A stretch of 64,000 nt of DNA, from assembly GCA_021234155.1 (NCBI GenBank), contig JAJEKV010000176.1, positions 596,448-660,447 of the forward strand. Reading direction: 5' to 3'. The position numbers were made by a program, and so were the translations under genes. Every line of letters starts with the position of its first letter. Positions within the stretch are counted from its first letter, which is position 1. The notes under the pieces are model-generated. The model searched no databases, had not been told where the DNA came from, and saw nothing but the letters and a program-made list of their open reading frames with translations. Positions 48,010 through 60,476 of the stretch are shown piece by piece. The stretch is from Isoetes taiwanensis. Lineage: Eukaryota; Streptophyta; Lycopodiopsida; Isoetales; Isoetaceae.

Positions 48010-48305
48010 TATGGTGGGAAAGCCTACTCTTGAAAAGGAAAGCCCGCTCCCCGCCAAGTTCGAAGGGAATTTAAAGCTTGTATCCAAACCCGGCTCCTTG
48101 TTCGGTGTATCGAAGAGGAAGACTTACCCTAGAAACTAAGACCTCGATTATGGAAAAGCTCGCTCTCGAAAGAAGAAATTGCAACGGATATGCCAAGTCG
48201 GGAAAGGGGATTCAAAGCTCAGAGTAGCCAAACCCACCCGGCTCCTTTTTACGTGTGAATCAAAAGCAAGCCTTACCCTAGAAACTAAGACCTCGAGGTC
48301 TGCAT
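48010..48305 (+). repeat. Diverged tandem duplication
   Basis: Two units of about 130 bp share CCTTACCCTAGAAACTAAGA and CCCGGCTCCTT. They end near 48150 and 48298. Confidence 0.7.
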
Positions 48306-48719
48306 GTTGTAAATTGTCTCTGAATTATATCTTAGATACAAACAAGTAACTAGCTAGGTAGCCAAACTAGCTAGGTAGGCAAATCGGCAGCAAAGATGAA
48401 AGAAACGGGCAAACAAATTCAAGAACACAAAATCCATTTCGTTCAAGTCCGCCATTGTTCCACCAGGTAAACGAAAAATACTGATCCGTTCTATGTTTTT
48501 AACACTTTGGCCTTTTTTAGCACGTCCCAATAATAATTATCTACATGGCTTTTCAAACATTATTCATATGAATGCCATCACTGCATGTAATTATAGTAGC
48601 AAAAGGGGGCTTCCATTATGAGCCCTTGATCTCGAACTAAAGAGTTGATTTACACCATTAAAATTATATAAGGGAAAATTAGACAACACAAAAACTATAC
48701 AAATATGAGGCTAAAATAT

Positions 48720-48850
48720 AGTGCGCACTCTAGATGTACGCATTAGTACGTTTTTTGAAATACGCCCATGAAATCATATGAAAACCATGCCAAAAAGCGT
48801 ATAAAATCACAAAAAAAACCCCCTGTTATAATGCTACATATTGGTTGTTT
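48720..48850 (-). repeat. Repeat shared with 56306-56425 (inverted)
   Basis: The minus strand reads TAGCATTATAACAGGGGG, a T tract, GTGATTTTATACGCTTTTTG and on to TAGAGTGCGCAC, the same as 56306-56425 on the plus strand. A short related end (CCCCCTGTTATTGTGCTACA) occurs at about 40055. Confidence 0.8.
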
Positions 48851-50412
48851 CTTTCAAGAAATTGCCTTTTTCATTTCACCTCTTGCCAAATCAGACCAAT
48901 GCCAAACACAAGTTGTTGTTCCAAAGTAGAGAGGAAAAGACTTCAACTTTGATAGGGAGAGCTGGAAGAATGCAAAGACCCTACTGAATTGCAATTATTC
49001 CTTGAGTGTTCAGTTTTTTGAAATGATACCTTTTGATGAAACTATCTCAATGTTTCTGACTTAGCATTATGGAATTAGAACATGTCAAGCGAAAGCAACT
49101 ATGATAAGCTTAAAAAATGCCAGATTAACATCCATGTTGGTGTAGGACGCCAAAATAATTTTTGTAGATGATACCTTTCTTTACCTATTGCAGATTATCA
49201 AATAAATAGAGGACAAGCAGATGCAAAAATACAAAAATATTGAATCTTACATGAAGATAACCGTTGCACTCTTTTATGTGTACACTTATTTTATCAGCAC
49301 TGGAATCCATGTTAGGGTCAATCTAGGATCTATGAGACCCAGAAATATAATTGGATCTGCAAACAGAGCTACTGATAGCCTCCACGACACATAAATAGTG
49401 TATTATAAGACCATGAAAATTTTCTTGTTTCGTTCGCCATCCTAGTTGCTCTAATAATGCTTTAATATCAATTTGGCATCTTTGTTTGCGATTTTGTCTC
49501 TCCTTGTAAAAACTACTTGTACTTCTGTTTTATTTTCGAAGTTGTTAATGTCAATCCTAATGTCATGCGATTTCTTTCTCTTTATGGGTGAACACAATAG
49601 AATAATGCTTCATACAGATGCACAAGATGTCAGGACAAACAATATCCATCTAGGAACAAAGATTAAATGCTTTAGGGCAGGAAGAAATGAATTAAATACA
49701 TGTAAAGGATAAAATAGAAAGTAATACATACACTATTGGTCTCTCTTTACATGTGTCCAACTTCTGTTGCTTAGCTTTTAAACACCCATCTTAAGGAGTT
49801 ATAGAGAGATGGACAAAGACAGGAAGGGAGAAGAATTGTGACAATGAACGTCATAACATGTCTGGTTAAACTCCAGTCGCCAAGTACAAGCAGTAATCTA
49901 AGGCATTAGAAAAAGAGTTCCTGATAATGGTCAATAGCTTTGTAACTTCTAGATGCAACAAACCGCCAGACACATTTGATGTTCACAACAAACTCTGGCC
50001 ATCACAACAACTAGTTGGGTAAAAGAGTGGCCACTTATATCCTGCATAATTAATACATTTGGCTGGATAGTATCCAATGTAAGCAAGTAAAGAAGCAGTT
50101 TATACACATGTAATTAATGAAAAACGAAGACAACGGATAAGAAAGGTCGTTAAAGCAGGTGAGCAAGTACAGTGGACAGTTTATACAATCAATGAATAAG
50201 GAACACAGACAAGGAATAAGGAAGCTTGTTGAAACGAGAGTCAACGAGTAATAGATTAACATATAGATGTTTCTGTCAAGTGTAACTATATGCACATGTT
50301 TAAATTCTCAAGAATCTCTATAGTCTGCATAGATGCATGACATGACATTATATTGCTCTATACCCACCAAATAAATAGAGTCTCTGATACATTGACAAGA
50401 ATCAATTAGGAT
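48851..50412. other. No gene seen
   Basis: AT-rich; only short open frames without recognised content. Confidence 0.45.
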
Positions 50413-50413
50413 G

Positions 50414-50470
<57 letters not shown>

Positions 50471-50530
50471 TATTTTTACGTCATGCCGCATTGGCAGTAT
50501 CCACGAGGACATATGACAAGCCCTCAAAGA
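50413..50530 (-). mobile_element. (GATA)n tract with short LINE 3' end
   Basis: About 14 GATA units (50413-50470), then TATTTTTACGTCATGCCGCA, the same 3' end as at 40.86 kb. Confidence 0.65.
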
Positions 50531-51706
50531 CTTGAATACAAGATGTCTTAATTGCTAACCCAATAGACTAGCCACTAAATCGAACAAGAGGAGTATTCTA
50601 AACACAATCTTAAACACAATCACATCATGCAATTTCATTGACATGATGATGTTGGCCACTATGTGGCCATCATATATCTGTTTGAAGGTCAAAAATAATT
50701 TTCTACTATAATCTCTAATAAATTTTACCTTCAAGATCTTGCTTCTGCAAAGAAGGCCCAAAACACTATGTCACAACATAGCATGACTGAGCTAGGTATC
50801 AACTGCTAATAATTTAGCTCAAATATGAGGGAGAACCAGTGACATGATAATCTATGAAGATTCATTGACATAATTGATGGCGGTATTCATTGACATATGA
50901 TACCAATATATCTGTCTGAATAGAGTTTTTGCTAGATTGTCAATGATCGATCAAGGAATGACCATTATTGTCCCTGATTTCAAACAAAACACCACCAGAA
51001 GAGAGGCTCAATACTTATATACTTACGAGAAATGAATTACATATGTCTAAAGTAGCACAATTTTGCATGTTAAAATTTTTAAAATGAATGGCATAAATCT
51101 AAATCCCAACTTGTTAATAGCAAATAAAATAGCATCAAAAAATGGAAGACAAAGCAACAGCCTTGGATTGCATCGAAGATTGTCATCCAAATCCACTTGA
51201 GCCTATTGTAGGCGATAGTGTTAAAGATGTCTGAGTTGAGATCATTGAAAACATGCCCGATGACTATGTCCCTGTAAACTTGAAACTGGATAAAAAAAAA
51301 AAAACTATGAGAAGAGGTTGTGAAACGAAACCCAGGAACTGGAGCCCCGGTCGATGCCAAGCAAAAGGAAGGACGAAGTTCCCCTCTGCTTCGCCTCACT
51401 GCCATAACATTGAAGCCAAAATAGTTTGTGGAACATCTTGGCCATTGAATTTGTTATATGTCACAACTTTTTATTTGACCCGTTAGATTAATCCTGATTG
51501 GTCACTCGCGCGTCTATGGGGAGATCATTATTATTTTTTTTTTATTTTGCCAATGGGAGGCTATGAAACTCTGCCATAGTACCTACATCAATGCAAAGGC
51601 TTATTGGAATGAAGCACATGCCGACATTTTATCGATATGTGGTTGGGTGCCAAAATGTGAAGAAGTGAAGACGTAAGTTCCTTTTGTTAAGGAGGTAGTG
51701 ATCTGA
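50531..51706. other. No gene seen
   Basis: Non-coding, AT-rich. Confidence 0.45.
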
Positions 51707-53530
51707 GAATAGAATAGAATAGAATAGAATAGTTTTTTTAATGTCCACGGAGACCAATAGGTCATGGGACCCATACAATGGGCTAGTACAATCATTACTA
51801 CTAGGATTAAAAAACCCCTGCCTCGAAAGGTTTTCAAGGGTAATGATGATACTAGACAAGCGGAGATAATGACTACTGAGGGTTCAGTAATTTCTGACGT
51901 GTATCTAGAACCTCAAGTATGTATAATGCCAAGTCATGCACAGATGGTGCTCTGAGAAGTTGTGGAAGCGTGGAATGGAATGCTAAGGTCAAAAAATGAT
52001 TCTGGACTATCTCAAAAGCGGGGACAACTTCGAGAAGAGTATGGCTTTCATCTTCAATAACACATGCAGCAACAGCACATAGTCTAAACTTCTCGCTGAC
52101 AATTGCGGCCGCTCCCATCTACTGTCTCAATCCAGAATTGTGTGGGACCCCGTCTTGAATTGATGCAATAGCTACAAGCTTGTTCTGGACAATGAAGCAA
52201 GCAAATAAGCTTGGGGCCCCTGGTGCCAAGGTGAATGACCAGTTTTCACTTGGGCCAAAAGTAATCTGCGTCCCATATCTTTTGAGAAAAACAACCATTG
52301 AGATATTGTTGCAAAGCTTCGGGATCAGAAGCGGCAAGCATCGCAGGCGTTTTTCTGGTTACACACCCGCCACCGCAAACCATGTAGTGCAATGTTCTTT
52401 CCAACATCGTTTCAAAAACCGAGGAGATTCGGCCATGGCAAGTGCAAAGAACAGGATACCTAACATCATCCATGTGGTGCGCCTTGCGGATATAGTGGAG
52501 ATGGCTTCATGGCGGAATGTTGAAGAGGCCAAAACTTGTCTCTTGCAAAAAAGAATAGCATAGGGCACCGTTGTTTTAACTCGAGGTGTAAGTGAGAAAG
52601 GACTTTTGCACCCAGCTCAAGCTCTCCCAAGCACTAGCACTAATGGCGAGGCCCCACACTTGAGCCATACGAGAAAACGAGGCTCTACCAAAGCCGAGAA
52701 ACAAGTGGGCTTTCCGGGGCCAATCATGAATTTTTTGCAAAAACAATTGTTTTGCATTGCATAGAGTGCTCTCCATCCAAAGACCACCAGCTTGGTAATA
52801 CCCCATTCCCCAAAGTATGTTCTTCTGAAATTCTACACCAAGATACTTGTAGCTATCTACAACTTCAACTTCGGCTATCATAGTGCATAGGGGGACGTTG
52901 TAGACGAAGATTGAACTACCAAAAGCTTGGTCTTTGGAGATTAACACTTGAACTGTGTTCTCCACGAAACTGTGCGAGCATGTAAATATTCTTTGCATAC
53001 TTGCGGTATGTGTGCCGAGTGAAACATCATCGGCATACATAAGTTGCCTAATGATATAGTGTGCCAAATGTGGACCTCCGCCGCCATGATTATCAAGCCA
53101 TTCTTCCAATTGATCAATGTACAAGCCAAAGAGTGTAGGAGATAAAGGGCAACCCCGCCGAACTCCAATATTCTTTGTGATTTGAGTACGATCTTTGGAG
53201 ATTTAGCAAAAACCCTTTCATAGAGCCAGATAAAACTGCATTTTGAAGATCTTGTGGAACCCCAAGTGCTCGCAAGCGCCCGCCAAAGAAGCTCGTGAGA
53301 ATCGTATCAAAAAGTAGAAGTAAAATCCACAAAGCATATATAGGTCTTGTTTCAAACTTGACTATGTTCAATAAGCATCGCGCCAATGTGAAAATATGGT
53401 CATCTTGTAGAATGGCATGGGACTAAAGCCCACGCCTGCCCTACAAAGACGCATACAAATGGCACTAAGCTTTCTCTTGTTGATGTAGTGTGAAATATAT
53501 TTGTAAAGTGCCGGTGGTTGCACTTTGACA
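51707..53530 (-). mobile_element. 5'-truncated LINE with reverse transcriptase
   Basis: A minus-strand non-LTR retrotransposon. The left end has an (AATAG)n tail at 51707-51730 followed by CGGAGACCAATAGG. The ORF2 pieces, in order on the minus strand, are: CRAGVGFSPMPF (53.4 kb), FDTI with FFGGRLRALGVPQDLQNAV (53.3 kb), GVxRGCPLSPTLFGLYIDQLEEWL split across frames (53.15 kb), MYADDVSLGTHT with the catalytic YADD (about 53.03 kb), YKYLGVEFQ (52.85 kb) and the C-terminal EDESHTLLEVVPAFEIVQ (52.05 kb). Endonuclease and ORF1 are missing. Several frameshifts and stops. The RT clade cannot be fixed by eye. Confidence 0.85.
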
Positions 53531-54048
53531 AGTTTAAAAAAGAACTCATCAACCTGTATGAAACCTTGGGATATCATAAAGGAGAGTCTCCCTCGTTGTC
53601 TAGACTCCCCTACTATCTCACTTACATTATGTATAGTGCCCATGCAGACAAACTCTCTGTCAACGTATCTTTTTGCACCAAGACTTCGACAATGTATGTA
53701 AAAACGTAAGGGTGCTGTACTTTCCAACTGTACCCCTTGTGAAGAACCACTGCGTTTGAAAGTTCTCGTAGATTGCAGGCACAGAGGTGTCCTCCACCCT
53801 TCTCTGTGGGTGTGCCTTCTGAGAAATTTTGATGGTCTTCTTCTGTTGTTTCTTGCTGACGTCTTGCCTGTACAAATCATGTGTTTAGCAAATCTTTTTT
53901 TAGCCAAAACACAAGCAAAAATATAAAAGGTCCAAATGTCATGCCAAAACAGGACCAAATGGCCAATAAAAGGCTTGAGATATGACTTTGAAACATTGCT
54001 AAACAAATCTAAAATGCGATGAAAACATCTAAAATTACCAAAAAAGTA
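53531..54048. other. Unassigned
   Basis: Between the LINE break point and the palindrome array. Open frames on both strands are unrecognised. Confidence 0.4.
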
Positions 54049-54450
54049 TTCTAGAATACACTTCTCATACTTTAAAGTGGAGCAACTGTATTTAGGAATA
54101 CACATCTTCCTTTCTGAAGAGGCGAAACACACTTTCGCCTTCAGTTAAAACGAAAGTGTATTCTGGAATACACTTCCGTTTTCACTGAAGGCGAAAGTGT
54201 ATTCCGGAATACGCTTTCGCATTTAGTTAAAGTGGAAGTGTATTCCGGAATACATTTTCGCCTTATACACTTTCGCCTTTAGTTTAAACGAAAGTGTATT
54301 CCGGAATACACTTTCACCTTCAGTTAAAACAAAAGTGTATTCCAGAATACACGTCTTCCTCTCTGAAGAGGCGAAAGTTATTCTGGAATACACTTTTGCC
54401 TTCAGTTAAAACGAAAGTGTATTCCGGACTACACTATCTTTTAGTTAAAA
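54049..54450. repeat. Array of near-palindromic 26-30 bp repeats
   Basis: About nine copies of CGAAAGTGTATTCCGGAATA followed by its mirror CACTTTCG, spaced 40-55 bp and separated by CCTTCAGTTAAAA or CTCTGAAGAGG linkers. The best copies centre at about 54164, 54205, 54247, 54301, 54344, 54384 and 54425. Weaker copies lie at 54055 and 54095. Degenerate half-sites (GTGGAATACAG, TTGGAATAGC, GTATTCTCGAATAG) continue to 54770, just before the DUF7869-type ORF. Confidence 0.9.
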
Positions 54451-54854
54451 AGCAAAAAAGAACGTACACTATACTTTCAAACTCATCTGTCCATGATTTT
54501 GTCTATGGGAATCGGAATACAGCAATATATTAATATATTCGAGGGCGCTGGCGCTCGCGACTCAAGCTGCTGGAACGGAATACAAAAGTGAGGCGCTAAA
54601 ATTTTCTTTTAAAGGTTGCACATAGTCCCTTCACCAATTCTATGTGTAGTGGAATACAGATTCTGTATATTGCCTCTCGCTGTCTATTTTGGAATAGCAT
54701 TTTGCTTCCTTCTGCCTCATTTCGTTTCCACATACTTCTTCTTCCTGCATACCGTGTATTCTCGAATAGCAAGGTCCAACGGTCTATAATTTCTTCTCGA
54801 TATTTCCTTACGTTATCTTGCTTTTTGCAGTTGTTGAAGACGTTTAAATGCAAT

Positions 54855-57800
54855 ATGAACAATCTTCCACCACCATTTATTGTCTCTAGTTCCTCTGAAT
54901 CAGATGGAGCTGCAGAACAAAATGCTGATGCTCAAGCTTCTCCGACTCCAACCTCAACAGCATCTCTCTTGCTTCTCGATGGCACTCCTAGTCCAGCAAC
55001 TAACAGACTGCCACCCCCTTTCGAACCGTCACCAAGCCCAGTTAGGAATAGGTTGCCCCCTCCGTTTAGTCCATCATCACTCGTACAAAATAAGATTCCA
55101 CCACCCTTTGTTGTGTCGCCCAAAACTACACATGCTCCACATCAACAGATTTTGCAGAACAGGTTACCCCCACCATTTGTAGTTTCCCCTGCTTCAAGTA
55201 GACAGACAAGGACTACACTACGATCAGAAGAATGCGAGATTTTTCATAACAATTCTAGTTCTATGACAATGGCTGACCAGGATGCCTACTTGGCTTATCA
55301 TGTAAGACCAGACCGCCACACCTTCTTGCATTATATTTACCGTGAACAAGTGTGCCAGAAATGCTTTATGGTTGTCCACCGTTTGGGGGCCACTAGAATG
55401 TCTCGAATACATAAAAGGCGGATAAAAACCCCAATTGATGATCATTGGGCCAAGGCGAGTTATAACAATGCATGCTCTAGTTGCTGTGTCTTGGATGGAA
55501 AAAATACTTCAGAGAGACATGTGAAAAGCTGCCTAACAGTAACATGTACAATTTGACAGACATCACAAAAAGGATGTCTTCCAAGAATACAAAGAGACAT
55601 GTATTCAGTCACAGCACATCTCTTACTCACACTTCACCAGACTACGGAAAAGTGAATTCAGTCTTGTGAAAATTCCCAGAAGACGTAGAATGTCTGTTTG
55701 CTCAAGATGTGCAGAATTAAAGAGTCAACGAGAATTTGCAAAGACAGAGGTCGAAAGAAGTAAGTTCAGGTTTTCTAATCTCACAGTTGTTTCTCAAAAT
55801 TGTTTTGACCTCATTCCTTCTACATATTTGCAAATAGAACCTTGCCGGACATCGTGGAACAACAAGCGTGAGAGAAGAAAGCTTGCCAAACACGGGGAAA
55901 AAAGCTCGAATGTCCATCGCAATATATGTCATTGAAGTTGATGGAATGGATCAAAAAAAGACAACTCTACCTCATTTTTTAAATATTCCTAAAGATGTAC
56001 CAGAGGAATGTTTTGTTAAGGTCCACCTTGTAGGAGCTATGGTCTTCAAAGGAAGTCTAAAGTGCAATGTATTCTTGACATATCCAAACTTGCATGGTGA
56101 ACCGAACCTCACAATTACAATTCTTAACAAGGTTCTGTGCGAGCAAGAGCAATTACCACCAACGCTCTACCTGCAACTTGACAACACTACAAGGGAGAAC
56201 AAGAATCAGACACTCTTTGCTTATTGTGTCATGCTTGTAGAGCTAGGGATCTTCAAAAAAGTAAAGCTCGAGTTCTTACTTGTAGGCCACACTCACGATC
56301 AAATATCTAGCATTATAACAGGGGTTTTTTTTTGTGATTTTATACGCTTTTTGGCATGGTTTTCATATGATTTCAAGGGCATATTCATGTGGACGTACTA
56401 AATGGTATTTCTAGAGTGCACCTATTTGTTAGCCATTGATTTTAAAGAAGAGGGAAAATCGTGTGGTTGTGGGGCTTTTATTGTTTGCATGTTTTTTTAG
56501 TTTAGGTTTCAAATATTAGGCTAATATTAGGTTTGTGGTTTTTTCTAGGGTTTTTTTAGGGCTGTGGCAGATTTGTGCAGAGTTGGATACAACCTGGAAG
56601 CAGTTTTTTCATTCATCCACAGCAGGTTGTTCGGTATGCAATGCATTTTCCTATTTTGACAAGGTGAAAATTTTGCAGCATCTAGGATCCAGTGCAAATC
56701 TACGGTCCTATCCTTGCCTTCCAAGTTGTTGTAGATAGAGCAACAAAATCCGGTGGTGCCCCTCGAGAAAGCTGAGCCGGAAAGGGGATGGGTCGATTTT
56801 GGGCTCTTACCAATCTAAAAAGGGCCGAAGTGAAATTTAGGCAAAAAGGTGCTTCGTGCACATGTGGACCTATCAATTGCGGATTTGAGAAGGTCGGCTG
56901 TTGGGTGCCGACAGCATAGAAAAGCAGATGCCCCGGATGATGCAGGATGTGGATAATTGGTTCCCTCCACAATCAAGGTACCTCTACACTGCTTTTTCCT
57001 TTCTCTGTTTCTCATTCGAGCTTTGGATTTTATAAATGAGGCATTTTTATTTCCATAGGACCCTCGCCTTCAACACATGGCCCAATTGTCTCGGGGAAAT
57101 GTACAAGAATGAAAAGGTTTTAGATCTTTCCATTTCATTGGCGTAAGATCTAAAATTGTTGTATGATGAGCAAATTTGTCATTTTGGTGATAAAAGCGTG
57201 GACTAGTTCTACAAACGAGATTTCATCCATATCGGGATACATCTATTCATCCAACCTGTTGGGTAATTTCTAAGATCTCTTATATGAGAGTCCGATGGTG
57301 CCTTTGTCTTAACAGAGAATTCATCTAATGTCATTTTATAATATTTGGCAAAGACCTGATTTTTGTAAGAAGCCTCCAAAGATACCCAAGCAAGCTGCTT
57401 CAATGCAGCTAATGAAGGTGAAAAATATGTTCCCGGTGAAAAAATCGGGTTCCATTTCCGTGATAGGATGATGTATCGTAAAATGAGAACCCTAATAATG
57501 GAATGAGGTATGTTAGTTGAAGCATGAATGCGGGGAACAAATTTGAGGGCGGTTCAAAACAAATGGGATATGAAAATCCCATGCCCAAGGAAATGAAAAG
57601 GGTAGATATGGTTGTTAGATCCCCGCTAAACCAAGGGCTCACCAACTAGGCTTACTAAATCGCTTCACGGACATCTTACGCTAGTAAAGTCTTTGGAAGA
57701 AGTTAAGGCCCAACACGCTTGAATCTAAAGTCCCCGTGATAGGTTAAATCTGGGGATAATGCATGTCCGAAATCTCACACAGTTGATTGCAATTGACATT

Positions 57801-58990
57801 GTTGTGCGCCTTGTTCGTTAAATTGTGGCGAGGATGCCATATATTCTTTGTGTTTGCTTGCTCTGGATTTCAGAGCTGCAAATTGTGTCTGGCCGCGATT
57901 GATGAAGGCTATGGCTGAAAGATTTGATATTGCAAATGTCTTTGATTTAGTTGCTTGCTCCATCAAAGAGTATTGTTGCAAAAGCATTGAAGCATGAATC
58001 TAACATGCACGGAAACAAGGACCAAGTCCTCCTTTGGAGGGCTTCAACTGCTCCATTCGGTTACTTGTTTCATAGAAGGTATGTGAGCAACTTCCTCTCA
58101 AAAATCCTAAAAGGCCCGCCAAGGGGAAGAAAAAGTACCCGGTGACATCCTTCGAAAGCCATTGAAAATGGAATTTCCTCAAGCTTTAAGTACTTCTTAG
58201 AAGAAGACCAGATGTGGTGGAGAAATTTCTTTCTTGAACAGAAAATTATTTTGCAAAATCTAGCTCTAAGGCAGCTTGCAAGAACGTTTTAATGGCCTTG
58301 GCACCTTTCAAAGAACTTAGAACGAACCGAGGTCCCGGCAATCTTCGCAATGGCACTGCAGAAGAGGAAGACGAGGACCGAGTCATGTACCTTGGACCAA
58401 GGCACAGGAATAAGCCTCAAGGTAATGTCACAGAAATTGCCAAAGGTATGTTGATTGCTCTTCCAACTGAGGAGGATGACAAAGGTCGACCTTTTTGGAT
58501 AGCAAAAGTACTTGACACAGTCAAGGAAGAAGGCTTAGTAACTAAACTCAAGATTCATTGGCTTGCAACACGTTCAGAAAATGCTTTTGAAGGCAGGTAT
58601 GAGTTAGAAATGAGACCTCAAGGAAAGGGGAGAAAGTCCAAGAAAGTGGGTTGTAGGGATGAGCTGAACCTAAGTGACATGACAATATTGTGCTATGATT
58701 TTAAATTGAAATCTGACAATCGTCTACGCCAAAGGACAATCAATTTGCTTAAAAAGGCTTGTAATTACGAGGAAGAGGATGAAGAAGGGAGTGGTGGTGG
58801 CGATGCTTCACCATCTGTTGATAGTGAAGAGGAAGATAACTCAAGCACTTCCTCAAGTGATAGTGAAAGAAGTGAAGCTGATGAGGATGGCATAAATGAA
58901 TATGATGACGTGCTAGATCCCTCCCTCATCACTCCTCACACCTTTGCACATAACCGAGTCTTAGAAAAAGACTGTAAATTTTGCATGTAA
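54855..58990 (+). pseudogene. DUF7869-type (DDE transposase-like) gene, interrupted
   Basis: Read across frames: 54855-55556 encodes a Pro-rich N-terminus with five N(R/K/N)(L/I)PPPF repeats, then CQKCFMVVHRLGATRMSRI. 55557-55880 encodes VFQEYKE, FTRLRKSEFSLVKIPRR and CSRCAELKSQR. 55900-56305 encodes DGMDQKKTTLPHF, LYLQLDNTTRENKNQ and FLLVGHTHDQI. These are the ordered signatures of the DUF7869 family, common in non-seed plants and some animals and related to DDE transposases. The frame is cut at 56306 by unrelated DNA. Family-like sequence resumes near 57950 (HGNKDQV), and 58292-58990 gives GRPFWIAKVLDTV, LKIHWLA and an acidic Ser-rich tail. Frameshifts at about 55556 and 55890 plus the insertion make it non-functional as read. 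Confidence 0.75.
56306..57945 (+). other. Insertion within the DUF7869-type gene
   Basis: Begins TCTAGCATTATAACAGGGG immediately after GHTHDQI. The first 120 bases are repeated inverted at 48720-48850. No transposase, RT or clear terminal repeats seen. The right limit is approximate, set by the return of family-like protein sequence. Confidence 0.55.
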
Positions 58991-59549
58991 ATATGAAGAT
59001 TTTATCAAATTTTGAAAATACTACAATTCCAGTTACAGACTTCACTTCAATCTTTTGTTAAATGTTGTATTCTTTTACATTAGAGGTTCTCTTTAAAAAC
59101 ATACTTCAGAAAAAATCTTGTTGCATGAAAAATAGTCACTTTCATAAAGCCAATTCTCTCGTTGCATAAAAAAATTAGTCATTACGGGGGAGGGAGGGGA
59201 GGGGTCAAAATATAATTTTACGTACCATTTTTTTACCTCATTTTACCCTTTTTTTTGTAAAAAAAGAGAATCTTTAAGGAATATTCTTTTTACTTCCGTT
59301 TCAATGATTTGCTCCCATTTAATACGCAATCTTGTTGTAATGCTTTTTATGTTTCTGTATAAACTAACTTTTCTTATAATCTTGACAATAATTGCAGCTT
59401 GATACTACATTTAAAGCTTACGACACCTCGACATGGAAATGTGCACTTCCCAACAAAATCTCTCTATGCAGCACTAGAGGTAATGCTATTATTTCTCAAA
59501 AATATTCCAAGGCATTGTCATCCAAGTGAATTAATCTAATAGATAGATT

Positions 59550-59550
<1 letters not shown>
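58991..59550. other. No gene seen
   Basis: AT-rich. At 59397-59480 TTGATACTACATTTAAAGC onward may be a further exon of the DUF7869-type gene (DTTFKAYDTSTWKCALP) but this is uncertain. Confidence 0.3.

Positions 59551-59641
<91 letters not shown>
59551..59641. repeat. (TC)n microsatellite
   Basis: About 45 uninterrupted CT units. Confidence 0.97.
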
Positions 59642-59643
<2 letters not shown>

Positions 59644-60389
59644 TTTTTTTTTCCAGAAGTGCATTGACTCCACTCCAGAGGACTAATTGATTGTAGTAAG
59701 ACTGGTGGAACCATTGGCAATACTAGCAAAATGGTGGCTGCAAGGGTCGTGCCTGCAGTATTGTGGAGTCATTTTTCAATGAAACTTGTTTGGTGAAGAA
59801 TATTTTAGTCAGTGCAGAGGTCAGAACGCTTCCCACTGCTAATGTAGGGAGTTCACTATGAGCCCGTGGGCACTGATACTAATTATTTCTCCCTAAATGA
59901 TTGCAGTTGGCTTTACGTGCTAGCCTTTTGCATGAGCAAACCAAACTTAGTGAACTACAAGCTAACATTGCCAACATTGTCAGGAGTCTGTCAAAGTTGG
60001 ATATGCTTATTACGAGGATGGCAGGTTAGGATCTGCCATTTACACATGTTGGATAAATTTGACTGTTTATTTATTAAAAGTTTTTGGTGTAAGCTTTGCA
60101 ACAATTGTCTTCTGTGCGCAATGCTAAGCATAGATGTGTTAGGGATTGCCAACATAAATGTGCTGAAAATAATAGGCCAATATGGTAGCTTCATTATTTT
60201 TAGTAGCTTCATTGTTTTTACTATTTCTGCACATTATTTCCTTTTGTATTGATGGTATTTTGCACAGTTTGCAGGAGCACATTGATTTTAGTATAATGAA
60301 ACAATGGTCCTTTCTATGGCCATTCAGAAACTTCCAAGATTAGTGGATCTTTGGTGCTGCAATTCAAGGCTTTTGATAGTGTTTTTTTT
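59642..60389. other. No gene seen
   Basis: Non-coding by inspection. The 128-codon frame at 59866-60252 is Cys/Leu-rich and unrecognised. Confidence 0.4.
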
Positions 60390-60437
60390 CCCTCCCTCCC
60401 TCCCTCCCTCCCTCCCTCCCTCCCTCCCTCCCTCCCT

Positions 60438-60473
<36 letters not shown>
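60390..60473. repeat. (CCCT)n then (CT)n microsatellite
   Basis: About 14 CCCT units followed by about 14 CT units. Confidence 0.97.

Positions 60474-60476
<3 letters not shown>

Noticed and set aside
52180-52563. 127-codon plus-strand frame
   Set aside because: Antisense of the LINE ORF2 C-terminal part.
53368-54132. 254-codon minus-strand open frame
   Set aside because: Only its C-terminal 40 residues match LINE RT; the rest crosses into the palindrome array and shows no conserved features.
56306-56425. Helitron 5' end (TC.., insertion after A)
   Set aside because: The sister copy at 48.8 kb reads TGTAGC and not TCTAGC, and no CTRR hairpin end was found; left as an unnamed repeat.
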